Below, in pieces: positions 1 to 7,551 of a stretch of DNA of 64,000 bases; position 1 is the stretch's first letter; each line of letters starts with the position of its first letter. The stretch spans positions 124,001 to 188,000 of the forward strand of contig NZ_JABTYE010000003.1 in NCBI RefSeq assembly GCF_013314895.1, in the 5' to 3' direction. The notes below the pieces were generated by a model. That model saw only the letters and a program-made list of their open reading frames with translations, was not told the origin of the DNA and ran no database searches. The stretch is from Cupriavidus gilardii (lineage in GTDB: Bacteria; Pseudomonadota; Gammaproteobacteria; Burkholderiales; Burkholderiaceae). A program made the translations under genes and the position numbers.

Positions 1-369
1 GCCGATGCGGTGCAGCAGGTCCAGCGTGCCGGTGACATTGGTCTCGACCACGCGCTGGATGTCGCGGAAGTCCTGATCGAGAAAGGCGCGGCCCAGGCCG
101 CGGCCGGCGTTCGCGCACAGCACATCGACCGGGCGGCTTCGCGTGGCCTGATACAGCGCCTCGACCCCGGCCGGATCGGCCAGATCCACGCATAGCGCAT
201 CGACCGCCATGCCGGTATCGCGCAGGGCCACCGCTGCGGTATCGATGGCAGGCTCGTCGGCCGCGATCAGCAGATCGTAACCTTGCATCGCACAACAGCG
301 CGCGAGTTCGAAGCCGATGCCGGACGAGGCGCCGGTGACGACGGCAAAGGGGCGGGCGGGTGAGTTCAC
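1..369 (-). CDS. SDR family oxidoreductase, N-terminal part (runs off the left edge)
   Basis: Read on the minus strand, a GTG at 369-367 opens a frame that stays open to base 1 (123 codons). The encoded N-terminus has the classical short-chain dehydrogenase layout: a Rossmann strand followed by TGASSGIG at about residues 14-21 (the dinucleotide-binding glycine motif), then a DLADP turn and CANAG near residue 88, which matches the family NNAG motif. The GTG follows an AGGAGA ribosome site, which supports this start. The product should be a cytosolic NAD(P)H-dependent oxidoreductase. The part that would show the YxxxK catalytic pair lies outside the window, so the substrate cannot be suggested. 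It runs in the same direction as the secreted-protein gene upstream, with a gap of about 175 bases. Confidence 0.85.
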   Translation of the reverse strand, partial: MNSPARPFAVVTGASSGIGFELARCCAMQGYDLLIAADEPAIDTAAVALRDTGMAVDALCVDLADPAGVEALYQATRSRPVDVLCANAGRGLGRAFLDQDFRDIQRVVETNVTGTLDLLHRIG

Positions 370-544
370 GGCGGTCTCCTGATGGCGAGTCGGCGCACAC
401 CGCCGGCGCTGCGCGGCGCGCGCGACGGCATGCCAACCGAGCCATCAAGCAAACTTCGTTCCGCCGTTTGCGCTGCCTTGGCACGCCGGCCGCTTCGTTG
501 GTCCGGTGTCCGGATTTACAAGGACGGCAGGCCGTGCAGGCATG

Positions 545-1573
545 TCAGCGGAAGTCGCTGAAGCGGATGTCGGGTGCGCTGGTGTTGTGCCGCGAAGGTA
601 CGGTGCGTCCAAAGCGGACATCGCTGGCCTGCCAGGTCGATACCTCGGCCACCGTGGCGTCCTGCCGCTGGCCCGCCGTATCCTGCCAGCTGACCCGGCT
701 CATGTCGGCGTTGTCCTCGGTCACATACATCGAGCGCAGCATCGCGAACGGCGCCTGCGCGCGATACGGCGGGCTGAACGCGACATCGAGCGCGGTGCGC
801 GTGCGGCTGATCTCGCGGATCGCCACCTGCGCCTCGCCCCCCGCGGTGAAGCGCAGGCCGATCGTGCGCTTGCGCGGGTCGATGTCGATGTGGGCGATAT
901 CGACGATCGGGCGCAGGTCCTTCTGCACCGGTCCCATCAGGAACGAGGAGCCGTAGGCGTTGTCGGGCAGATGGGCCGCCGGCAGCGGCTTGGCGCGCCA
1001 GTAGCCGTCCGACGGATAGAGCACCAGCACCTCGGTCTCGACGACCTTGCCCTTGGCACCCTTGCGCTTGTCGAAGAACTGGATCAGATGAAAGCCGCCG
1101 TCCTTGCGTCCGTCCACGGTGACCGGCACGCGCTGCGGCCGCCAGAAGCTGTCGAACGTGATGCCGACGATGGCCAGGTCCTTGTCGTCATAAAGACGGA
1201 CCTTGCGCGGCTTGAAGGCGTGGCGCGGATCGGTCGGATGCGGCGTATCGCCGAAATTGCAGCCTGAGAAATCCGGCGCCGAGCTGTCCTTGCGGATCTT
1301 GCCGATGTAGTCGGGATGCAGCGCCTCGACGCGGAAGCGCTGGATCGACGGCGCCGACAGCGCGAACGACACGTTGTCCTCTTCGGCGCAGGTGGTCGGC
1401 GTGGTCAGATTGCGGACCTCGACCGCGGCCGGAGCGGGATCGGTCGACACCGACGGCGGGGATTGCGCAGGGGATGGCCCAGGGGATTGCGCGGAGGCTG
1501 TGGCGGCCAGCAGGCTGAACAGCAGGGCTGGGATCAGTCGAAGCGGGCGAATCTGATTCTGTCGGCTTGGCAT
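545..1573 (-). CDS. secreted protein of unknown function, 342 aa
   Basis: I do not recognise this family. The ATG at 1573 gives a protein with a clear Sec signal peptide: a basic start (RQNQIRPLRL), a hydrophobic stretch and an ATASAQ cleavage region near residues 24-29. It is followed by a Pro/Ser-rich linker. The mature part has two cysteines, in TTCAEED (near residue 58) and SGCNFGD (near residue 100), which could form a disulfide in the periplasm. The rest alternates short hydrophobic and charged stretches, as in a beta-rich fold, with no evident enzyme motif. The frame remains open well upstream, but that part overlaps the GntR gene and lacks a signal peptide, so I reject longer starts. 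An AGAGGA lies about 12 bases upstream. The gap to the upstream regulator gene is 65 bases. Confidence 0.7.
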   Translation of the reverse strand: MPSRQNQIRPLRLIPALLFSLLAATASAQSPGPSPAQSPPSVSTDPAPAAVEVRNLTTPTTCAEEDNVSFALSAPSIQRFRVEALHPDYIGKIRKDSSAPDFSGCNFGDTPHPTDPRHAFKPRKVRLYDDKDLAIVGITFDSFWRPQRVPVTVDGRKDGGFHLIQFFDKRKGAKGKVVETEVLVLYPSDGYWRAKPLPAAHLPDNAYGSSFLMGPVQKDLRPIVDIAHIDIDPRKRTIGLRFTAGGEAQVAIREISRTRTALDVAFSPPYRAQAPFAMLRSMYVTEDNADMSRVSWQDTAGQRQDATVAEVSTWQASDVRFGRTVPSRHNTSAPDIRFSDFR

Positions 1574-1638
1574 GCGTCGGTGGGTTCCTCTTTGCGGGCG
1601 CGCATGGTGCCGGCGAAACGCCCTGGCCCGGGAAGCCC

Positions 1639-2379
1639 CTAGCGGCGGTCGCCCAGCACGGTCGCGCGGGTGAAGTCCTCGATATTGTCCAGCAGCGCGT
1701 CGAGCGCCGCGCCCGCGCCATCGACATCGCCCTCGGCGATGGCAGCGGCGACACGGGCGTGCAGGCGCGCCATCTCGGGAAGATCGGCGGCCTGCTTGTA
1801 GTGAAAATACCAGAAGCGGCGCGACAGCCCGTGCATCAACCGCATCGCGCCCTCGGCAAACTCGTTGCGCGCGGCCTGCAGGCACAGCTCGTTGAAGCCC
1901 GCATCGGCGCGCACGAACGCGACTTCGTCGCCCTTCTTCGATGACCGCTCGAACTCGGCGGCAAGCCGCCGAAAAGCCTGGCGCTCTTCGACGGTGGCGC
2001 GCCGAGCGGCGCTGCGGCAGATCAGCCGCTCGACCTCGCGGCGCGTCTCCAGCAGCCGCAACTGCTTGGCCACGTCGATCGGCGGAATCAGCAGGCCGCG
2101 CTGCGGCAACACCACGATCAAATGCTCGCGCGCCAGCCGCTGAATCGCCTCGCGGATCGGCGTGCGGCCGATGCCGGTCATCTCGCTCAACTGGAATTCG
2201 GAGACCGACGAACCGGGCGCGAGCTGCAAGGTGACGATCGCTTCCTCGATCCACCGATAGGCCTGGTCGGTCAGCCGCCCCCGCGGCCCCGCCCCGTTCT
2301 CGCTACCTTCTTCCTCGACATGGGTCGCTGCCGCCCGCCTGACTGTCGCCGCTTTCTTGACCATTGACGTCGTTTGCAT
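1639..2379 (-). CDS. GntR family transcriptional regulator, FCD subfamily
   Basis: This is a DNA-binding regulator with an N-terminal winged helix-turn-helix (about residues 25-90, including GSSVSEFQLSEMTGIGRTPIREAIQRL, here cited only as the region) followed by a helical FCD effector domain. FCD regulators usually repress or activate small catabolic operons in response to an organic acid. It diverges from the hydrolase/Fe-ADH operon, and a dyad repeated before three nearby genes is its best candidate site. In the FCD core, the usual Asp-x-x-x-His metal pair reads DAGFNEL, with Asn where His is expected, while a later HARVAAAI keeps its His. The start is uncertain: TTG at 2394, ATG at 2379 and ATG at 2364 are all in frame without a clear ribosome site. 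I chose 2379. A TACAAT about 16 bases upstream would give a very short leader. Confidence 0.85.
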   Translation of the reverse strand: MQTTSMVKKAATVRRAAATHVEEEGSENGAGPRGRLTDQAYRWIEEAIVTLQLAPGSSVSEFQLSEMTGIGRTPIREAIQRLAREHLIVVLPQRGLLIPPIDVAKQLRLLETRREVERLICRSAARRATVEERQAFRRLAAEFERSSKKGDEVAFVRADAGFNELCLQAARNEFAEGAMRLMHGLSRRFWYFHYKQAADLPEMARLHARVAAAIAEGDVDGAGAALDALLDNIEDFTRATVLGDRR

Positions 2380-2442
2380 GTTTGAGGAATGCAAATTGTA
2401 TATGAGTCATTTTTTGGTGGGATGGCTGCACTGGTCTCCAAG

Positions 2443-2507
2443 CCAGTTTTCACTGGAACGGCCGTTTTCAGCAAACGTTGAACATGGCCATTCCAGTGAA
2501 AATCTGG
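2443..2507. repeat. long imperfect inverted repeat between the divergent GntR and hydrolase genes
   Basis: The left arm at 2443-2463 and the right arm at 2487-2507 are complementary over about 21 bases with one bulge and one mismatch. The loop is about 23 bases. Each arm carries TTTTCACTGGAA or its complement. Each inner end is itself a small palindrome: AACGGCCGTT at 2457-2466 and ATGGCCAT at 2484-2491. No ribosome site or reading frame fits here. It could be a second operator, a cruciform or the remnant of a small mobile element. Confidence 0.6.
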
Positions 2508-2617
2508 CCGCCTTCGCCGTCGACGGTGGGTGTACGGAGTGCCGCGTGCCTCGGACCCCCATTCCTGCCCGCGACATCCTGCTTGCCTTTTCCCCTCGCC
2601 GTCCACTACTATGATCC

Positions 2618-2633
2618 ATCTAATATATTAGCT
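2618..2633. promoter_or_regulatory. candidate GntR operator 1 (CTAATATATTAG), upstream of the hydrolase gene
   Basis: CTAATATATTAG at 2620-2631 is a perfect 12-bp palindrome, 16 bases before the hydrolase ATG. The same core stands before the MFS gene and the di-iron hydroxylase gene. It is strikingly AT-rich for this genome. A TATGAT just before it (2610-2615) could serve as a -10 box. The ribosome site CAGGAGG follows at 2637-2643. Binding by the adjacent GntR protein is inferred. Confidence 0.7.
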
Positions 2634-2647
2634 GTACAGGAGGCACC

Positions 2648-3442
2648 ATGGCAGCAGACTTCGTGGACGTGGTCGAACTCGGCAACGGGCCCTTGTGCGT
2701 CGTAGCGCTGCACGGCATCCAGGGCACGCGGGTGGCGTGGTTGCCGGTGGTGCAGCGGTTGGGCGCGCTCTGTACCTTCGTGCTGCCGAATCTGCAGGGA
2801 CGCGGGGCGGCGCCACGGCCCGACACCGTCGATGGATACACGCTGGAGCGCTATGCGGCTGCGGTAAGGGAGGTCGTGGATCGGCATGTCGATGCGCGCC
2901 CCTTCGTCTTGGCCGGATGGAGCATGGGCGTTTCGGTCGCGCTCGAATATGCGGACCGTTACCGCGGCGAACACGGCGATGCACGCGCCCCGCTCGCGCT
3001 GCTGTTGCTGTCGGGCTCCCCTGCGTTGTGCGAGACGCGGTGGTTTCGCGCCGGTGACGGCGTGGCGCTGTTGGACGAGATTGCCGCGCGCGAGCGCCGG
3101 CTGGGACTGAGCGAGGCAGCCGACCACGCCGCCGTCGCGCGGACGTGGCAGGCGATCCGGGGAAGCGATCAACGTTCGCGCTTGCCCACGCTGCCGATGC
3201 CGGCGCTTGTCATGCATGGCCGCGACGACGGCGATTGCCCGTGGCCACACGCCCAGGCGCTGGCCGATGGATTGCCGGGTGGCCGGCTGGCCACCATCGA
3301 ACGGGCGGGCCACGGTCTGTTGACCGGCCATGCGGATGCCGTCGCCGAACTCGCGCTGCCGTGGCTGCAGGAGCTCGCCGGTTCGATGAGCCCTGCCGGC
3401 GCAACCGCCCCTCCCTCTTCCATCCCCCTGGAGTTGCCATGA
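2648..3442 (+). CDS. alpha/beta hydrolase
   Basis: This 264-residue protein has the alpha/beta hydrolase fold. The oxyanion-region LHGIQG lies near residue 20, the nucleophile elbow GWSMG has Ser at residue 92, an acidic residue sits in GRDDGDCP near 193, and the catalytic His is in AGHGLL at about 222. The family includes C-C bond hydrolases, enol-lactonases and esterases; nothing in the sequence picks one. An ideal AGGAGG precedes the ATG. The last bases overlap the Fe-ADH start as ATGA (3439-3442), so the two are co-translated and probably act in one pathway. The C-terminal 20 residues are Pro/Ser-rich and look dispensable. Confidence 0.88.
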   Translation: MAADFVDVVELGNGPLCVVALHGIQGTRVAWLPVVQRLGALCTFVLPNLQGRGAAPRPDTVDGYTLERYAAAVREVVDRHVDARPFVLAGWSMGVSVALEYADRYRGEHGDARAPLALLLLSGSPALCETRWFRAGDGVALLDEIAARERRLGLSEAADHAAVARTWQAIRGSDQRSRLPTLPMPALVMHGRDDGDCPWPHAQALADGLPGGRLATIERAGHGLLTGHADAVAELALPWLQELAGSMSPAGATAPPSSIPLELP

Positions 3443-4749
3443 GAATCGAAGACCTGATCTATTTCTGCGCGCCGGCGCGTCTGATCGTCGGCCCCGGTAC
3501 GCGGGCGCAATTGCCGGCGCTGCTGCAGCGGCTCGGACATCGTCACGGCGTGCTGGTCACCGATCGCTTCTTCACCGAACACACGCCGTGGGTCGCCGAA
3601 TATGTGGACGCCGCGCGCGCGGCGGGCATCGAGACGGTGGTCTACGATGGCGGCTTGCCGGACCCGAGCACGACGCTGTGCGACGAGGCCACGCTCGCGC
3701 TGCGCAAGCGACTGTGCGGCCGTATTCCGGACCACGTGCTTGCGCTCGGCGGCGGCAGCAATATCGACCTCGCCAAGGCACTGAGCCTGACGCTGCCGGA
3801 AGGGCGGCCGGTGCGGGACTTCGCCGGTACGTTGCCCGCCGGCACGCGGCCGATTCCGCTGGTGGCGCTGCCCACCACCTCCGGCACGGGCTCGGAAGCG
3901 ACCCCGGGCGCAATCCTCGTCGATCCCGACAACGCGACCAAGATCGCGGTGATGGACAACGCGCTGCGTCCGCAGATCGCGCTGGTCGATCCCGAGTTCA
4001 CCTACACCTGCCCGCCGCGCGTGACCGCGGATGCGGGCATCGATGCGCTGACACATGCGATCGAGTCGTACCTGACCGTCGACAGCGCGGCTTATCCTCG
4101 GCAGGGCAATGCCGATCCCGGCTATAGCGGCCGCTCGGCGCTGACCATGCTGTTCGCCCGCGAGGCCATCGCACTATGCAGCCGCTTTCTGCTGCGGGCC
4201 TACCGCGACAGCGGCAAGGGGGGCGATGGTGACAGCGGTGACGATGGCGGCCGCGATATCGAGGCACGTATCGGCATGTCCTATGCGAGCCTCTACGCCG
4301 CGCTGTCCTACGGCAGCGCCGGCCTGAATGCGGTGCATGGCATCGCCTATGCGGTCGCGGGCCTGACCCACCGCTCGCATGGCAGCACCAATGCCGTGAT
4401 GCTGCCCTACGTCCTGGACGCGCTGCGCGAAACGCGCGGTGCCGATCTGCTGGCGCTCGCGCCGCTGTTCGGCCTCGACCAGGGCAGCGAGGCAGAACGG
4501 ATCGCCGGCGTGCCGGCGGCGGTGCGCAATCTGATCGACGCGCTCGATATTCCCTCGAACCTCCAGGCCTTCGGCGTACCGCGCGATGCGCTGCCCGCCC
4601 TGACGCGCGACGCCCTGGGGGTCACGCGGCTGGCGCAGGCGTTCCCTGTCGCGGATGTGCCGGGCACCTACGCACGTGCCATCGAGAACGCGTGGCGCGG
4701 CGAACTGGCCATCAACTGCGGCGTCGCGGCGGCCCGTCAGGCGGCTTAG
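3439..4749 (+). CDS. iron-containing alcohol dehydrogenase (maleylacetate reductase / HOT-like)
   Basis: This 436-residue group III (iron-containing) alcohol dehydrogenase family member has the nucleotide loop GGGSNIDLAKA near residue 105 and TTSGTGSEATPGA near 150. The metal-binding region starts with DALTHAIES near 203 and continues with NAVHGIAYAVAGLTHRSHG near 298-316. The family reduces ketones or aldehydes with NAD(P)H and includes maleylacetate reductase and hydroxyacid-oxoacid transhydrogenase. At 436 residues it is longer than typical maleylacetate reductases. The segment before the second metal motif contains a Gly/Asp-rich insert near residues 255-272, and its overall layout recalls the transhydrogenase group. 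The start at 3439 overlaps the hydrolase stop. The substrate is unknown. Confidence 0.85.
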   Translation: MRIEDLIYFCAPARLIVGPGTRAQLPALLQRLGHRHGVLVTDRFFTEHTPWVAEYVDAARAAGIETVVYDGGLPDPSTTLCDEATLALRKRLCGRIPDHVLALGGGSNIDLAKALSLTLPEGRPVRDFAGTLPAGTRPIPLVALPTTSGTGSEATPGAILVDPDNATKIAVMDNALRPQIALVDPEFTYTCPPRVTADAGIDALTHAIESYLTVDSAAYPRQGNADPGYSGRSALTMLFAREAIALCSRFLLRAYRDSGKGGDGDSGDDGGRDIEARIGMSYASLYAALSYGSAGLNAVHGIAYAVAGLTHRSHGSTNAVMLPYVLDALRETRGADLLALAPLFGLDQGSEAERIAGVPAAVRNLIDALDIPSNLQAFGVPRDALPALTRDALGVTRLAQAFPVADVPGTYARAIENAWRGELAINCGVAAARQAA

Positions 4750-4853
4750 GGCAAATCCGGAGCTTCGCCCGGCAAGCCGCGCCGGATAACGCTTTCCGGG
4801 CGGGCACACGGGCCCACGAAGGGGAGCGCACCATGCCAACGGCAGCGCGCCGC

Positions 4854-4888
4854 TTGAATACCTGTTACATCCATCTAATATATTACAC
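4854..4888 (+). promoter_or_regulatory. promoter with candidate GntR operator 2, upstream of the MFS gene
   Basis: TTGAAT at 4854-4859 and TAATAT at 4876-4881, 16 bases apart, form a plausible sigma-70 promoter. The -10 box lies within the dyad TAATATATTA (4876-4885), flanked by CATC on the left exactly as at site 1. A repressor bound here would block RNA polymerase. The MFS start follows 43 bases later. Confidence 0.7.
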
Positions 4889-4931
4889 AGACCGCCAACA
4901 GGCGGCCCCACGACAAAGACAGGAGACAACC

Positions 4932-6311
4932 ATGGACATGTCGGCAGGCAGTGTGGCGCTGACCCCCGGAGTCGCGGCGCGGCTCGAGCGCCTTCCCATG
5001 ACCCGCTATCAGCGCACCTTGTTCGGCATCATCGCCACCGCCTGGTTCTTCGATTCGATGGACCTCGGCATGATGACCTTCGTGCTCGGCTCGATCAAAG
5101 CCGAATTCGGCCTGAACGCGGCACAGACCGGCCTGCTGGCCAGCTCGAGCTTTCTTGGCATGTTCGCCGGCGCGGCGGTCGCCGGCATGCTGGCCGACCG
5201 CTTCGGCCGCAAGCCGGTGTTCCAGGTCAGCATGATCTTCTGGGGCGTAGGCAGCCTGATGTGCGGGCTGGCGGACAGCGTCACCGCACTGATGCTGTAC
5301 CGCGTGCTGCTCGGCTTCGGCATGGGCATGGAGTTTCCGATCGGACTGTCGATGGTGTCGGAGATCGTGCCGGCCAAGAGCCGCGGCAAGTATGTGGCGA
5401 TCCTCGAGGGCTTCTGGCCGATCGGCTTCATTGCCGCGGGATTGCTGGCCTATCTGACGCTGCCGGTGATCGGCTGGCGCGGCATCTTTATCGCGATGGC
5501 GCTGCCGGCGGCATTCGTCTTTGTGGTGCGCCGGATGGTCCCGGAATCCCCGCGCTGGCTCGAAGGCGCGGGGCGGCAACGGGAGGCCGAGGCCGTGATG
5601 ACCGGCATCGAAGCACGAGTGGAGCGCGCCAGCGGCAAGCCGCTTCCCGCCGTGCAGGCAGGCTTCGCGCCCGCCACGGTGCACGAACGCAAGGCGATGT
5701 TCGGCGAGCTGTGGAAAGGCCCGTACGCAAAGCGCACCGTGATGCTGTGGGGCGTGTGGTTCTTCGCGCTGCTTGGCTACTACGGCCTGACCACCTGGCT
5801 TGGCGCGCTGCTGCAGCAGGCCGGCTACGCGGTGACCAAGTCGGTGCTGTACACGGTCTATATCTCGCTGGCGGGCATTCCCGGCTTCATCTTCTCGGCG
5901 TGGCTGCTGGAGAAGTGGGGGCGCAAGCCGACCTGCGCGCTGATGCTGCTCGGCAGCGCAGCGTCCGCGTATCTGTACGGCCAGGCCGCCGTGCTCAAGC
6001 TGCCGGTCGAGCAGCTGATCGCCGCGGGCCTGTGCATGCAGTTCTTCCTGTTCGGCATGTGGTCCGTGCTGTATGCCTACACGCCCGAGCTGTATCCGAC
6101 GCGCTCGCGCGCGACCGGATCGGGCTTCGCTTCGTCGATCGGCCGCATCGGCTCGCTGGTGGGTCCATATCTGGTCGGCGTGCTGCTGCCCATCACGGGC
6201 CAGGGCGGCATCTTCACGCTGGGTGCGCTGTCGTTCGCGATTGCCGCGGTCACGGTGCTGTGGCTGGGCGTGGAGACGAAGGGGCGTTCCCTGGAGGAAG
6301 TGTCGCACTGA
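4932..6311 (+). CDS. MFS transporter, sugar-porter / metabolite:H+ symporter type
   Basis: This 459-residue major facilitator has twelve predicted membrane segments. The loop between segments 2 and 3 has the signature GMLADRFGRKP, and the second half has the matching EKWGRKP. SIVPAK-type features are replaced by SEIVPAKSRGKY after segment 4, followed by PESPRWL before the central loop, as in sugar-porter and aromatic-acid symporter families. It probably imports the substrate of the neighbouring enzymes, by proton symport across the inner membrane. AGGAGA at 4921-4926 sets the ATG at 4932; the longer open frame upstream contains the promoter and operator and is rejected. A strong terminator follows. 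Confidence 0.85.
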   Translation: MDMSAGSVALTPGVAARLERLPMTRYQRTLFGIIATAWFFDSMDLGMMTFVLGSIKAEFGLNAAQTGLLASSSFLGMFAGAAVAGMLADRFGRKPVFQVSMIFWGVGSLMCGLADSVTALMLYRVLLGFGMGMEFPIGLSMVSEIVPAKSRGKYVAILEGFWPIGFIAAGLLAYLTLPVIGWRGIFIAMALPAAFVFVVRRMVPESPRWLEGAGRQREAEAVMTGIEARVERASGKPLPAVQAGFAPATVHERKAMFGELWKGPYAKRTVMLWGVWFFALLGYYGLTTWLGALLQQAGYAVTKSVLYTVYISLAGIPGFIFSAWLLEKWGRKPTCALMLLGSAASAYLYGQAAVLKLPVEQLIAAGLCMQFFLFGMWSVLYAYTPELYPTRSRATGSGFASSIGRIGSLVGPYLVGVLLPITGQGGIFTLGALSFAIAAVTVLWLGVETKGRSLEEVSH

Positions 6312-6396
6312 CGCCTGTCGCGTCGTTCCCGCGCAAGCGGCAAGGCAACGTCATCGAAAGCCACCGCGTCCCCAATTCAAGGGGACCACACGATTC

Positions 6397-6425
6397 CGGC
6401 CCTTCGTTTGCAAGGGCCGTTTTTT
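6397..6425 (+). terminator. Rho-independent terminator after the MFS gene
   Basis: CGGCCCTT (6397-6404) and AAGGGCCG (6412-6419) form a perfect 8-bp stem with a 7-base loop, followed by six T residues. It ends the MFS transcript before the next operator-controlled promoter. Confidence 0.9.
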
Positions 6426-6452
6426 CTTGGTGCCGCAGCAGCAGGAAATCGG

Positions 6453-6486
6453 TTGACACGCTCGCATATACGACTAATATATTAGT
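6453..6486 (+). promoter_or_regulatory. promoter with candidate GntR operator 3, upstream of the hydroxylase-like gene
   Basis: A consensus TTGACA (6453-6458) and TAATAT (6475-6480) are spaced by 16 bases. The -10 box sits inside ACTAATATATTAGT (6473-6486), a perfect 14-bp palindrome and the best of the three copies. The geometry matches the promoter of the MFS gene and suggests direct repression. Confidence 0.78.
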
Positions 6487-6520
6487 ACGATGTCAGTAAC
6501 GCAGACAGGAGACAACCACC

Positions 6521-7327
6521 ATGATGAGCGAACGCCAACGCAAATTCCGCGAGCAGTACAAGGCCGATATCAGCCCCCTATACAATGGCCTGCTGCATAT
6601 CGGCGTGATCTTCGCCGCCGGCATTGCGGCGCTCTACTACTGCGCGGCCCGTCTGGAGAACGCGACCTGGGAGTGGCTGCTGGTGCTGCCGGTCTTTCTC
6701 GCCGGCAATCTGGTCGAGTGGTTCATGCACAAGTACGTGATGCATCGGCGCATCGACGTGTTCGCGCTGCGCGCCATCTACGAGCGGCACACCCGTCAGC
6801 ATCACCAGTACTTCACCGATATCGAGCCCACCATCGACACCACGCGCGAATTCCGCATCGTGTTCTTCCCCTGGCGCGTGCTGATCACGCTGGGCGTCGG
6901 CGGCGGTGTGCTCGGCTATCTGGCCTATCTGCTGATCAATGCCAATGCGGCGTACATCGTCTTCATGACGATGGTCGGCCACTACCTGGTGTACGAGGTG
7001 TTCCACTACTGCTGCCATGTCCATGACAACTGGTTCGTGCGGAACATGCCGTTCATCAACACGATCCGCCGGCACCATACCGCGCACCACAATCAGGGAA
7101 TCATGATGCACTACAACATGAACCTGACCTTCCCGATCGCAGACTGGCTGATGGGCACCAGCGATCTGCGCCGCGGCCTGCTGGGGCACCTATTCAACGG
7201 CTACAACGAGGACCACATCAAGGAGGAACTGAAGCCGATCATCCGCAAGTTCCGCCACGACGATTCCCGGGTGACGCTCGACGGCCCGCAGTTGACCGAA
7301 GACGAACGGCGTGCGATGGCGGCCTGA
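6521..7327 (+). CDS. sterol desaturase / fatty acid hydroxylase superfamily protein
   Basis: This 268-residue integral membrane protein has the histidine clusters of the di-iron hydroxylase superfamily: HKYVMH at residues 70-75, HTRQHH at 90-95, HYCCHVH at 162-168 and HHTAHH at 185-190. Hydrophobic segments near 25-42, 52-66 and 120-158 fit four membrane passes, with the metal site on the cytosolic side. Members hydroxylate or desaturate lipids, sterols or carotenoids using oxygen. Its operator-bearing promoter ties it to the hydrolase/Fe-ADH/MFS cluster, so it may oxidise the same substrate. AGGAGA at 6507-6512 supports 6521, although a second ATG follows immediately. No reductase partner is adjacent. 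Confidence 0.85.
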   Translation: MMSERQRKFREQYKADISPLYNGLLHIGVIFAAGIAALYYCAARLENATWEWLLVLPVFLAGNLVEWFMHKYVMHRRIDVFALRAIYERHTRQHHQYFTDIEPTIDTTREFRIVFFPWRVLITLGVGGGVLGYLAYLLINANAAYIVFMTMVGHYLVYEVFHYCCHVHDNWFVRNMPFINTIRRHHTAHHNQGIMMHYNMNLTFPIADWLMGTSDLRRGLLGHLFNGYNEDHIKEELKPIIRKFRHDDSRVTLDGPQLTEDERRAMAA

Positions 7328-7356
7328 CACTGAACGCCTGAACCGCTGGCACCACC

Positions 7357-7391
7357 AATGCGGATCGCCGCCCGGCGCGGCCATCCGCATT
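7357..7391. repeat. hairpin downstream of the hydroxylase-like gene
   Basis: AATGCGGAT (7357-7365) and ATCCGCATT (7383-7391) are perfect 9-bp arms around a GC-rich 17-base centre that can pair further. No T tract follows directly, so it is at best a weak or Rho-assisted transcript end for the gene ending at 7327. A CCTT-rich stretch follows at 7425-7442. Confidence 0.45.
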
Positions 7392-7551
7392 CACGTCATC
7401 CGGCTTGCTTCTTCTGGCCCTTCCCCTCCTTCCCCTCCTTCCTCTGCCCTCACTGCGCCCACGACAACCTCGCGCGGCTTGACACTTCGGCCTGACAGCG
7501 GCAATCATCGAACCCGCTGGACCTTCGCTGAACCCGCTTCCCGTCAAGCCC

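Noticed and set aside
3439..4749. Firm naming as maleylacetate reductase
   Set aside because: The length, the insert and the absence of hydroxyquinol dioxygenase nearby leave the substrate open, so only the Fe-ADH family is claimed.
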